DNA of 12,336 nt, from the NCBI GenBank assembly GCA_025964065.1, contig JAOPZO010000206.1:1-12336 (forward strand). The letters are read 5' to 3'. Made by a program: the position numbers and the translations under genes. Shown in pieces: positions 1-6,984 of this stretch. The first letter of the stretch is position 1; the number at the start of each line of letters is the position of its first letter. The notes under the pieces are model-generated. The model made no database searches. It had not been told where the DNA came from and worked only from the letters and a program-made list of their open reading frames with translations. This stretch comes from Solirubrobacterales bacterium (lineage in GTDB: Bacteria > Actinomycetota > Thermoleophilia > Solirubrobacterales > Solirubrobacteraceae).

Positions 1-1
1 C

Positions 2-1093
2 GTCCTGGCCACCGCGCTCCCGGCGCTCGCCTTCCAGGCGCCGGTGTGGTTGCACATGCGGGCGCTCCGCTTCGAGCGCCAGCGCGCGATCCAGGCGGTC
101 GACCCCGTCATCGGATTCGCGGTGACGATCGGGATGGCCCTCGCCGGAGCGGGCTACTGGGCCTTCGTGGCGGGCACGGTCGCCGGCGCCTGGGCCACCG
201 CGGCCGTCGCCGTCGCCACGTCACCCTCCCGCCTGCGGTGGCGCGTCGACCGGGCCGTCCTGCGCAAGTACCTGTCGTTCTCCTGGCCGCTCTTCGCCGC
301 CGGGCTGTCCGGGCTGGCGGTCACCCAGGCCGCGATCTTCGCCGGCGACGCGACGCTCGGCCTCACCGGTGTCGCCGCGCTCACGCTCGCGCTGGCGGTC
401 TGGCGCTGGTCCATGCGCATCGACGAGGCGGTGACGCAGGCCCTCTACCCCGTCGTCGCGCGCATGCGACATCGAGGGGACCTCGTGACGGAGTCCTTCC
501 GGACGTCGAACCGCCTGACCCTGCTCGTGGCCGCGCCGATCGGCGCGGCGTTCGCGTGCTTCGCGCCCGACCTCGTCGCCTTCGGGCTCGGGGACGAGTG
601 GTCCTCCGCCACGGTCCTCCTGCAGCTGACGGGCGTCGCCGCGGTGCTCAATCAGGTGGCCTTCAGCTGGAGCGCCTACTTCCGCAGCGCGTCACGCACA
701 CGGCCCCTGGCGGTGGGCGCCGCGATCAACACCGTGGCGTTCCTCGTGCTGCCGATTCCGCTCCTGCTCGCCGCCGGACTCGTGGGGTACGGTTGGGGGA
801 TCTTGGGGGTCACCGCGCTCAACGTGCTGGTGCGGCGGCGGGCGCTGCAGGGGCTGATCGGTCCCCTGGGGCTCCCCGGCCTCGCGGCCCGCGCGATGGC
901 CCCGGCAGCGGTCGCCGTGTGCGTCACGCTGGCCCTCCGCGCGGTCGCGTCAGGCGAGCGCACGCTCGGCGTCGCCGTCGTGGAGCTCGTCGTCTTCACC
1001 GTGGTCTCCGCCGCCGCGTGCGTGGCGCTGGAGCGGTCGCTGCTGCGCGAGACGCTCGGCTACCTGCGCGTCCGCGCCGCGGTGCAGACGTGA
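2..1093 (+). CDS. Polysaccharide flippase (Wzx/MOP-type oligosaccharide exporter), 5'-partial
   Basis: Integral membrane protein of the MOP/polysaccharide-transport superfamily, which flips lipid-linked glycan units across the cytoplasmic membrane. The frame is open from base 2, and 363 codons are visible. Internal GTG (44) and ATG (56) codons are not real starts, because family homology (an L.FQAPVWLHMRALRFER segment, then alternating hydrophobic spans) continues upstream of them. Perhaps 100-130 N-terminal residues lie outside the window. Hydrophobic segments recur along the protein, for example around AVTIGMALAGAGYWAFVAG, SWPLFAAGLSGLAV, LTLLVAAPIGAAFACF and VAFLVLPIPLLLAAGLVG. The short charged loops between them are typical of 12-14-TM flippases. 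Its TGA overlaps the GTG of the glycosyltransferase by 4 nt, so the two are probably translationally coupled. The family call is good; the glycan carried cannot be read from sequence. Confidence 0.85.
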   Translation, partial: VLATALPALAFQAPVWLHMRALRFERQRAIQAVDPVIGFAVTIGMALAGAGYWAFVAGTVAGAWATAAVAVATSPSRLRWRVDRAVLRKYLSFSWPLFAAGLSGLAVTQAAIFAGDATLGLTGVAALTLALAVWRWSMRIDEAVTQALYPVVARMRHRGDLVTESFRTSNRLTLLVAAPIGAAFACFAPDLVAFGLGDEWSSATVLLQLTGVAAVLNQVAFSWSAYFRSASRTRPLAVGAAINTVAFLVLPIPLLLAAGLVGYGWGILGVTALNVLVRRRALQGLIGPLGLPGLAARAMAPAAVAVCVTLALRAVASGERTLGVAVVELVVFTVVSAAACVALERSLLRETLGYLRVRAAVQT

Positions 1094-2061
1094 TCGACGT
1101 CAGCGTCGTCGTCGCGTCCCACGAGCGGCCGCTGCGCCTGCGGTGGCTCCTTCACGCGCTCGAGGCACAGACGCTCCCGATGTCGCGGTGGGAGCTCGTC
1201 GTCGTCTTCGACGACGTCGGCGAGGAGGCGGCGGACGCGCTCCGTGACCACCCGCTCGCTGCACGCGGCGTCCTGCGGGCGATCCGCCTCGAGCCGGGCA
1301 CTGGGACGCCGGCGCGGCAGCGCAACACGGGGTGGCGTGCGGCGCGCGGGCCACTTGTGGCCTTCACCGACGACGACTGCCGCCCCGCGCCCGAGTGGCT
1401 GGCGGCGCTCCTGGCGGCCGGAGCCGTCCGCCCGGGTGACGTGGTCCAGGGACGTACGCGGCCCGATCCCTTCGAGGCGGCCGTCGCGCTGGCGCCGCGG
1501 GTGCGCACGCTCGACGTCGATCCTCCCGTCCGCGAGCTCCCGACCTGCAACGTCGCCTATCGGCGGGTGCATCTCGAGGCGGTCGGCGGCTTCGACGAGC
1601 GGCTGCCTGCGCCTGCGGGCGAGGACACGGATCTCGCGGAGCGCGTGCGGGCGGTGACGGACGCCGGCATCGCGCCCGCGCCGGACGCGGTCGTGTTCCA
1701 TGCCGTCGAGAGTTACGGGTTCGCCGCGATGGCCCGGGTGACGTGGAAGTGGCGGCACATCCCCTTCGTGACCAAGCGCCACCCGCAGCTCATGGAGGAC
1801 GCGGCCCTGGGGATCTTCTTCAAGCACGCGCACTGGCGGCTCCTCGTCGCGGGCTTCGGGCTCCTGCTGGCATCCAGGACCCGTGGCCTGTCCGTCGCCC
1901 TGGTCCTCGTGTACCTCCGCCACGCCCTCCTCGTCCACGGCCGTCGGCCCGCGGGGGTCCTCCGCGCGACCGCCGAGCTGCCGAGCCGTGCGGCGCTCGA
2001 CCTCGTCGAGCTGGCCGCCGTCGCCCGCGGCAGCCTCGAGCACCGGACGCTCCTCCTGTGA
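1090..2061 (+). CDS. Family 2 glycosyltransferase (GT-A fold) with C-terminal hydrophobic segment
   Basis: Inverting GT-A glycosyltransferase that would transfer a nucleotide-activated sugar to a growing surface glycan at the inner face of the membrane. The 323-aa product starts at GTG 1090; the same frame is open far upstream but that part is antisense-like and overlaps the flippase. VSVVVASHERP (residues 4-14) is the GT2 opening strand. ARQRNTGWRAARG (75-87) and the metal-binding DDD in AFTDDDC (91-97) form the nucleotide-sugar site. TCNVAYRR (152-159), GGFDE (166-170) and GEDTDLAER (177-185) are the acceptor/ED-type motifs. A hydrophobic stretch at about 250-285 may anchor the protein. It overlaps both neighbours by 4 nt (GTGA), so it is mid-operon. 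Donor and acceptor are unknown. Confidence 0.88.
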   Translation: MIDVSVVVASHERPLRLRWLLHALEAQTLPMSRWELVVVFDDVGEEAADALRDHPLAARGVLRAIRLEPGTGTPARQRNTGWRAARGPLVAFTDDDCRPAPEWLAALLAAGAVRPGDVVQGRTRPDPFEAAVALAPRVRTLDVDPPVRELPTCNVAYRRVHLEAVGGFDERLPAPAGEDTDLAERVRAVTDAGIAPAPDAVVFHAVESYGFAAMARVTWKWRHIPFVTKRHPQLMEDAALGIFFKHAHWRLLVAGFGLLLASRTRGLSVALVLVYLRHALLVHGRRPAGVLRATAELPSRAALDLVELAAVARGSLEHRTLLL

Positions 2062-2525
2062 GCGTCGCCCTGGTCGCCGCGCGGCCCGACGCGCGGATGC
2101 GTGGCCTGGCGGACGAGCTGCATGCAGAGCTCGTCGAGGCCGGGCCCGGGCTCCGGCTCCTGGACCGCCTGACGTCCCGCCGTGGGTTCGAGGACGACCT
2201 CGCCTGGGTCCCCGTCGCGCGCCGGCGCTGCGCCCGCTTCGGGCTGCTGCACGCCTTCTCGATGCCGGCGGGCGGAGCCGCGGCAGGCAGCGGCCGCCCG
2301 TTCGTCCTCAGCTTCGGCGTCGCGCCGTGCCGCGAGGAGCTCGCGGCACGCCGCGGCCGGCTCGCGCTCGTGCAGTCGGCGGTGCGGGCCGCCCGCGTGG
2401 TCACCGCCGCGGACGCCGACGTCGCCGCGGCCGTCGAGCGCTGGCTCGGGGTTCCCGCCCGTGTGCTCGACCCGTTCGGCGACCCCGCCGCCTGCGCGGC
2501 GCTGCACCGGGAGGTCTCGTCGTGA
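2058..2525 (+). CDS. Half-length GT4-like protein (N-terminal GT-B domain only)
   Basis: A 155-aa protein starting at GTG 2058. It resembles only the N-terminal Rossmann half of a GT-B (family 4) glycosyltransferase. It opens with a hydrophobic strand, VSVALVAARPD (1-11). LLHAFSMPAG (63-72) is like the usual H-x-H/S loop, and RPFVLSFGVAP (80-90) is like the P-x-v-x-t-x-H-g strand. VTAADADVAAAVERWLGV (115-132) matches the segment before the interdomain linker, and the protein stops soon after, at DPFGDPAACAALHREV. The C-terminal nucleotide-sugar-binding domain with its E-x7-E motif is absent, and the next gene is an unrelated methyltransferase, so no split second half is present. Four-nt overlaps on both sides show it is kept in the operon. 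It may be a degenerate enzyme, an accessory subunit, or unrelated; the family link is an inference from weak motifs. Confidence 0.7.
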   Translation: MSVALVAARPDARMRGLADELHAELVEAGPGLRLLDRLTSRRGFEDDLAWVPVARRRCARFGLLHAFSMPAGGAAAGSGRPFVLSFGVAPCREELAARRGRLALVQSAVRAARVVTAADADVAAAVERWLGVPARVLDPFGDPAACAALHREVSS

Positions 2526-3358
2526 GGCCGTTGGACGTGTGGTCGCTCGTCGTCCGGGCGGTCGACCGCATGCCCGGGCTGCGCCAGCTGCACTGGCAGC
2601 CGTCCCTCCGCCGCTGGTGGCTGCCGCTGCGCACGGCGCCCTACGTCGCCCCGTCGTGGCGCTTCGCCGGCCGCGAGCTGCTGCGAAGGAAGGGCACCCA
2701 CCGCTACCGCCTGCGCCGCAACGGGTTGCACGCCTGGCTGCGGCAGCCGCTCAACGACATGTGGATCGTCGATGAGATCTTCGTCCAGGGCGTCTACGAG
2801 CCGCCGGTCGAGGTGCTCGCGCGCGTCGGTGACGCCCCCCGGGTGCTCGACCTGGGTGGGCACGCCGGTCTGTTCGCCCTGTTCGCGCTCGGGCGCTGGC
2901 CGGCCGCGACGGTGATGTCGCTCGAGCCGAATCCCGGAAACGCCGCGGTGCTGGACCGGTCGCTGCGAACGGGCGGGCTCGAACGGCGGTGGACGTTGCG
3001 CCGCGAAGCCGCCGGCGTCGCGCCGGGGCGTGCGCGCGTCGGAGGCCCGTCGTTCCTCTCGCGCCTGGGGGAGGAGGGCACCGAGGTCGCGGTCGTCGAC
3101 GCGCTCACGATGCTCGACCACGTCGACCTCGCGAAGATCGACGTCGAAGGCGCCGAGCGGGCGCTGCTGGAGGACCCGCGGCTCGCGGATGCCGGGGTGT
3201 GTGCGCTCGTGCTCGAGATGCACGAGGCTGCTCCGGGCGAGACGGCGTACCGCCAGGAGGCCGTGTCACGCCTGGAGGCCGCCGGCTTCGTCTGCGGCCC
3301 GCTGTTCGACGAGCGCCCGGACACCGCCTGCGTGTGGGCGTGGCGCCCCGGCGCTTGA
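2522..3358 (+). CDS. FkbM-family SAM-dependent methyltransferase
   Basis: Predicted O-methyltransferase of the FkbM family, often found in polysaccharide loci where it methylates sugar hydroxyls. The 278-aa product starts at GTG 2522, overlapping the preceding stop by 4 nt; the open frame upstream of this is shadow. The SAM-binding glycine loop is RVLDLGGHAGLFAL (107-120), followed by the acidic strand end SLEPNPGNAAVL (133-144). The FkbM hallmark LAKIDVEGAERALL (203-216) is intact, with the typical LVLEMHE strand at 229-235. About 100 residues before the SAM fold are rich in Arg and Trp and look unlike a standard FkbM core; they may form an acceptor-binding or membrane-contacting extension. 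It is the fourth gene of the coupled run. The substrate is unknown. Confidence 0.85.
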   Translation: MRPLDVWSLVVRAVDRMPGLRQLHWQPSLRRWWLPLRTAPYVAPSWRFAGRELLRRKGTHRYRLRRNGLHAWLRQPLNDMWIVDEIFVQGVYEPPVEVLARVGDAPRVLDLGGHAGLFALFALGRWPAATVMSLEPNPGNAAVLDRSLRTGGLERRWTLRREAAGVAPGRARVGGPSFLSRLGEEGTEVAVVDALTMLDHVDLAKIDVEGAERALLEDPRLADAGVCALVLEMHEAAPGETAYRQEAVSRLEAAGFVCGPLFDERPDTACVWAWRPGA

Positions 3359-3390
3359 CCAGCTTCCGGTAGAGCGCGAGGCTGCGCCGG

Positions 3391-4164
3391 GTGCACGCCC
3401 TCCTGCCCGTCGCCCGGTCCATCCGCGACACCGTCCGCCGCGCGCGCTTCGAGCTGTGGGTCGCCCGCCTGCGCGCGGAGCTCGCGGCGCGTGGGGCGCG
3501 TCTGGTGCTCGACGCCCCCCACGGGCTCGCTTTCGACGAGATGCCTGCGCTCCGGATCGAGCGCTTCGGAGAAGGGGACGGCACCCTCACGCTCCGCATC
3601 GGCGAGCACGTCCGGTTCGGCCGCCGCGTGACGCTCGAGGTCTGGGCCGGGGGGACGAACGTCCTCGAGCTCGGCGAGCGGTCGTTCGTCCTCGACGACG
3701 CCCAGCTGAGCCTGCGCGGCGGCGCCCTGCGGCTCGGGCCGCACGCGAGTATCCGGACGAGGTGCCTCGTCAAGACGGCCGGGGAGGCCCGCTTCGGGCG
3801 CTACGCCGGACTCTCGACGGGCTCCGTCATGCACTGCGCCGAGGAGATCGTCTTCGAGGACTACGCCGGGACGGCGGAGCGGGCGACGGTGGTGGACTCG
3901 TCCAAGGCGATCGACGGCGGCGACACCTACTTCCTGGACCAGCCGCTCCTCACGGCCCCCATCCACATCGGGCGCAACACGTTCATCGCGGCGAACGTCG
4001 TCATCACTGCGGGAACACGGATCGGCGCCAACGCGGTGGTCGGCGCGAACTCCGTGCTGTCGGGCAAGGAGTACCCGGGCGGCTGGATCATCGCCGGGGC
4101 ACCTGCGAAGCCGGTGAAGCCGCTTCCGCTGACCGCCGGGCGCGACGCGCCCGCCCCCGCGTAG
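3391..4164 (+). CDS. Left-handed beta-helix (hexapeptide-repeat) acyltransferase
   Basis: Predicted acyltransferase of the LbH superfamily, likely O- or N-acetylating a sugar of the glycan made by this locus. The 257-aa product starts at GTG 3391, the first start after an in-frame TAG at 3370-3372. An N-terminal helical stretch (1-38) precedes imperfect hexapeptide repeats from about residue 65. The canonical C-terminal part reads IHIGRNTFIAANVVI (191-205), then IGANAVVGANSVL (211-223), ending IIAGAPAKPVKPL (233-245), the classic G-x-PAK end of WcaF/NodL-type enzymes. The D-x-x-H position usually holding the catalytic His appears here as VVDSSKAID (167-175), with Lys at 172; H148 is the nearest other His. 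The gene follows FkbM by 32 nt and is probably in the same transcript. Family call firm, activity less so. Confidence 0.82.
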   Translation: MHALLPVARSIRDTVRRARFELWVARLRAELAARGARLVLDAPHGLAFDEMPALRIERFGEGDGTLTLRIGEHVRFGRRVTLEVWAGGTNVLELGERSFVLDDAQLSLRGGALRLGPHASIRTRCLVKTAGEARFGRYAGLSTGSVMHCAEEIVFEDYAGTAERATVVDSSKAIDGGDTYFLDQPLLTAPIHIGRNTFIAANVVITAGTRIGANAVVGANSVLSGKEYPGGWIIAGAPAKPVKPLPLTAGRDAPAPA

Positions 4165-4165
4165 G

Positions 4166-4885
4166 TCAGGCGCCGGCGGGGCGCTTGCGCAGGAACGAGG
4201 CGTCGTGGTCGATGGCCTCGGGCGAATCGGCGTCCGGTGTGACGGCCACGAAGGCATCGACCGCCGTCCTGCACCCCTGGAACGCGCCGTAGTCGTTGAG
4301 CACGACGACACCGCCCGGGGCCACGTCCCCCCAGAACGTCTGGAGCGAGAGGGCGACGGGATCGTGGAAGTCGCAGTCGACGTGCAGGAGTGCGACGGGC
4401 CGGTGCTCGATGGCCGGGAAGGTGTCCTCGAAGAGGCCGACGTGCACCTCCACCTGCTCCCGCGGTACCCCGAGCCGGTCGAGCAGGTGTCGTGCGATGC
4501 GCTCCGATCCGATGTGGGTCCCGGCGAACTGCCGCGCGAAGGCGTCGTCCTCCTCCCCGGCCGGCGGCATGCCCGCGAAGGAGTCGAACAGCCGGAGCCG
4601 ACGATCGGGGTCCGTCCGCAGCGCGTGTCCGAGGACTCCGGCGCTCGAGCCCTGGAAGACCCCGCACTCGACGAAGTCCCCCGGCACGCCGCCCGTCCTG
4701 ACGTCGTCGGCCAGCGCGCCGAGCGCGCGGAGGTTGGCGTCCGAGACGAGGGAGTAGGGCCGGACGACGCTCAGGGGCCGTCCGAGCGGCGCGAGCCTGC
4801 GGTCGTACCAGCGGTCGAGCACCGCGAGCGGCACGCGCCGCCGCACCGCCGTACGCCAGTCCTCCCGGTTCGTTCCCCGAGCCAC
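4166..4885 (-). CDS. TylF/MycF-like (macrocin O-methyltransferase family) methyltransferase
   Basis: SAM- and metal-dependent O-methyltransferase of the TylF/MycF family, whose characterised members methylate deoxysugars of macrolides; homologues in polysaccharide loci probably methylate glycan sugars. The 239-aa product starts at GTG 4885 (VARGTNREDW). Motifs in order: VPGDFVECGVFQGSSAG (67-83), the SAM-binding loop; RLFDSFAGMPP (98-108); LLHVDCDFHDPVALSL (166-181), with acidic residues fitting the metal site; and GGVVVLNDYGAF (191-202), matching the D-D-Y region but with Asn replacing the first Asp. Its stop lies one base from the stop of the convergent acyltransferase. It sits 47 nt downstream of the ligase and has a TANNNT hexamer 7 nt before its GTG, so it may have its own leaderless promoter. 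Function fits the adjacent glycan locus better than the ligase group. Confidence 0.85.
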   Translation of the reverse strand: MARGTNREDWRTAVRRRVPLAVLDRWYDRRLAPLGRPLSVVRPYSLVSDANLRALGALADDVRTGGVPGDFVECGVFQGSSAGVLGHALRTDPDRRLRLFDSFAGMPPAGEEDDAFARQFAGTHIGSERIARHLLDRLGVPREQVEVHVGLFEDTFPAIEHRPVALLHVDCDFHDPVALSLQTFWGDVAPGGVVVLNDYGAFQGCRTAVDAFVAVTPDADSPEAIDHDASFLRKRPAGA

Positions 4886-4892
4886 GGAGTCA

Positions 4893-4898
4893 ACGCTA
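4893..4898 (-). promoter_or_regulatory. Candidate -10 element for the TylF-like gene (leaderless)
   Basis: On the minus strand TAGCGT matches the actinobacterial -10 consensus TANNNT and ends exactly 7 nt before the GTG start at 4885. Transcription would therefore begin at or next to the start codon. No clear TTGACA-like -35 is present at the usual distance and there is no Shine-Dalgarno sequence. The call rests on the same spacing at two other genes in this window. Confidence 0.4.
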
Positions 4899-4932
4899 CC
4901 CGCAGCAGGGCACGTGCGGCCCGACCGGGACG

Positions 4933-5868
4933 TCAGCTGTCGAGCTGCTCCAGCCGGCACTCCGCCGGCTCCTTGTCCTCGCGCCAGCGCTGGACCTTCG
5001 CACCGTGCCGGATCCGTCCGTCCGAGACGTGGTCGAACGTCACCTCCACGACGAGCTCGGGCCGCAGCTTCACCCACGCGAGGTCGCGCGCGCTGTTCCA
5101 CCGGGACGGCTCGCCGGTCCCGCGCTCCCCGGTCTCGTGCGGCGCGAGCTTCTGCACGAGCTCGCGCTTCTCCTTCGCCTTGAAGCCGCTCGAGTGGCCG
5201 ACCTCGCGGAGCTCGCCCGCGTCGTCGTAGAGGCCGAGGATGATCGAGCCGACCGTCGCCTCCTCCTTGCCCGGGCGCCAGCCGAGCACGACGGCGTCGA
5301 TGGTCCGGACGCGCTTCACCTTCACCATCCCGACGCGCTCGCCCGGGAGGTAGGCGGCCTGCGCCTCCTTCGCGATGACGCCCTCCTCCTCCCGGAGCCA
5401 GACCTCCGCCTCCTCGGGCGTGCGCACCATCGGCGTGAGCTTCACGCCGCCGAGGTCCATCGCCTCGAGGCGGGCGCGCCGCGCGAGGAACGGGAGCTCG
5501 AGGAGCACCTCGTCGTCGATGGCGAGGACGTCGAAGGCGACGAAGGTCGCGGGAGTCTCCGCGGCGAGCCGGTCCACTCGCGACTTCGCCGGGTGGATGC
5601 GCTGGCCGAGCGTGTCGAAGCTCGACGCGACGAGCTCCCCGTCGAGCACGTAGCGGCCGGGCGGGAACGTCCCCGCGGCGATCTCGGGGAAGTACCGGGT
5701 CATCGGCTTCCCGTTCCGGGACTGCAGCTCGACGGTGTCGCCGTCGACGAAGGCGAGGGTCCGGAAGCCGTCCCACTTGGGCTCGTAGGCCCAATCAGCT
5801 CCCGACGGCAAGCCCTTCGCGGGCTTCGCGAGCTGGGGCAGGAGCGGGGGCGAGAGGGGCAGGCTCAT
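4933..5868 (-). CDS. ligC: ATP-dependent DNA ligase, LigC type
   Basis: ATP-dependent DNA ligase that seals nicks through a lysyl-AMP intermediate; mycobacterial LigC works in base-excision/gap repair. The 311-aa protein has the adenylation motif EPKWDGFR with catalytic Lys31. The conserved SRNGKPMTRYFPE follows at 50-62. Motif III is FVAFDVLA (109-116), motif IV EGVIAK (162-167) and motif V GMVKVKR (180-186). An OB-fold domain follows, ending in the LigC-like RWREDKEPAECRLEQLD. I chose ATG 5868 because MSLPLSPPLLPQLAKP aligns in register with the start of mycobacterial LigC as I remember it. GTG 5883 is an alternative, preceded by GGGGAAAGGG. Both starts lie inside the upstream EamA gene. 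The protein is somewhat shorter than mycobacterial LigC (about 358 aa). No Ku, LigD polymerase or nuclease gene is nearby. Confidence 0.9.
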   Translation of the reverse strand: MSLPLSPPLLPQLAKPAKGLPSGADWAYEPKWDGFRTLAFVDGDTVELQSRNGKPMTRYFPEIAAGTFPPGRYVLDGELVASSFDTLGQRIHPAKSRVDRLAAETPATFVAFDVLAIDDEVLLELPFLARRARLEAMDLGGVKLTPMVRTPEEAEVWLREEEGVIAKEAQAAYLPGERVGMVKVKRVRTIDAVVLGWRPGKEEATVGSIILGLYDDAGELREVGHSSGFKAKEKRELVQKLAPHETGERGTGEPSRWNSARDLAWVKLRPELVVEVTFDHVSDGRIRHGAKVQRWREDKEPAECRLEQLDS

Positions 5869-6775
5869 GGGCCATCGGGACACTAGCCACGCCCTTTCCC
5901 CGCGCCAGCATCGCCAGCGCGCCCAGCACGAGCGCGCCGCCCACGAGCTGCACGGGCGCGAGCCGCTCGCCGAGGACGACCATCGCGAGGCCGACGGTGA
6001 TCACGGGCTCGGCGGTCGAGATGATCGTCGCGGTCGAGACGCCGACCATCTGGATGCCCTTGAGGAACGCGAGGATCGGCACGACCGTCGAGAGGACGGT
6101 CAGCGAGAGCGCCGCGACCCAGGCCTCGGCGCTCAGCGCGAGGTCGATCGAGCCGGTGGAGAGCCCGTAGGCGAGGAAGCAGATCGCGGCGCCCGTGACG
6201 ACCTGGGCGCTCACCAGGAGCGGGTCGCGACCGGCGACCACCGTGTCCGCCACGAGCGTGTAGGCCGCGTAGAGGCACGCGCTCGCGACGGCGGCCGCGA
6301 CGCCGAGGAGGTCGACGGTGGACATCTCGCCCGCGGCGAGCACGAGCACGATGCCGGCGGTGGAGAGCGCGAGGGCCCTCACCCGCCCGCGCGTGATCCG
6401 CTCGCGCCCGAGGAGCGCGGCGCCCACGACGACGAGGGCGGGGTAGGCGTAGAGCAGCAGCTCGGCCAGGGCGGCGTCGATGCGGCTCAGCGCGAAGAAC
6501 CAGGCGGTCGCCTCGACGGCGTACAGCACGCCGAGGGCGAGGCCGGGAAGGAGGCTCGGTGCTCGTCCTGCCGGGGTCCTGAGGAGGGATCGACGAGGCA
6601 GGACGAGCGCCCAGAGCACGATGGCGGCCAGCGTGAAGCGGACCGCCAACAGCGTCGGGATGCTCGCGCCACCGGCGTAGGCCTCCTTGGCGAAGATCGC
6701 CATGGCGCCGAAGCCGGCGGCGGACGCGAGGCAGAGCGCGACGCCGCGGGGGTCAGGCCGGGTGCTGCTCGGCAT
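5795..6775 (-). CDS. EamA/DMT-superfamily transporter (10-TM drug/metabolite exporter)
   Basis: Inner-membrane transporter of the drug/metabolite transporter superfamily with two EamA repeats, 326 aa from ATG 6775. Hydrophobic spans alternate through residues 10-150 (repeat 1) and 155-292 (repeat 2). Repeat 1 carries ALVVVGAALLGRERITRGR and repeat 2 the equivalent AEPVITVGLAMVVLGERL (255-272), the paired Pro...GE/GRE signature of EamA proteins. Substrates range from amino acids to toxic metabolites and cannot be predicted. After the last span the protein ends in a Pro/Ala-rich tail (about 303-326) encoded inside the start of the downstream ligase gene. The tail looks like an accidental extension rather than a domain. 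The gene lies 32 nt after the small membrane-protein gene and is probably co-transcribed with it and the ligase. Confidence 0.88.
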   Translation of the reverse strand: MPSSTRPDPRGVALCLASAAGFGAMAIFAKEAYAGGASIPTLLAVRFTLAAIVLWALVLPRRSLLRTPAGRAPSLLPGLALGVLYAVEATAWFFALSRIDAALAELLLYAYPALVVVGAALLGRERITRGRVRALALSTAGIVLVLAAGEMSTVDLLGVAAAVASACLYAAYTLVADTVVAGRDPLLVSAQVVTGAAICFLAYGLSTGSIDLALSAEAWVAALSLTVLSTVVPILAFLKGIQMVGVSTATIISTAEPVITVGLAMVVLGERLAPVQLVGGALVLGALAMLARGKGVASVPMAHEPAPLAPAPAPAREAREGLAVGS

Positions 6776-6807
6776 GACCGATCCGGGGTGGGAGTTCGGG
6801 TGGTGGG

Positions 6808-6951
6808 TCAGATCCAGCGACGGGCGCTGGCGTGCGACGCGGCGCCGGTGGCGGCGGGGTCGACGGTGTCCGTGCGGGAGTCCGCTCCGTACTTGACGGC
6901 GGCGATCTCGAAGGCGGCGATGCCGGCTGCGGTGAGGAGGAGAGTGACCAT
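6808..6951 (-). CDS. Small single-span membrane protein (47 aa), unknown function
   Basis: A short ORF from ATG 6951 encoding 47 residues. A hydrophobic N-terminal segment, VTLLLTAAGIAAFEIAAVKYG (2-22 with one Glu), is followed by ADSRTDTVDP and a short hydrophilic tail ending ARRWI. The order (one TM helix, an aromatic-GADSR motif just after it, then an Asp/Arg-rich tail) resembles small uncharacterised membrane proteins I recall from actinobacteria and Chloroflexi with a 'RWGxDSR' motif. This supports it as a real gene rather than chance. It is first in the minus-strand group ahead of the EamA exporter (32-nt gap) and is divergent from the LysR gene, so LysR may control it. No Shine-Dalgarno sequence is obvious. 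Function unknown. Confidence 0.6.
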   Translation of the reverse strand: MVTLLLTAAGIAAFEIAAVKYGADSRTDTVDPAATGAASHASARRWI

Positions 6952-6984
6952 GAGGACATTTTCGGCCCTCGTGCGGTATCGCGG

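Noticed and set aside
46..1089. Open frame upstream of and in frame with the GT2 gene
   Set aside because: It lies antiphase inside the flippase gene and encodes Arg/Gly/Pro-rich sequence with no GT features. The GT2 fold begins immediately at GTG 1090.
1060..2043. 327-codon minus-strand frame antisense to the GT2 gene
   Set aside because: It mirrors the GT2 coding strand, has no recognisable domain, and has a composition typical of GC-driven shadow frames.
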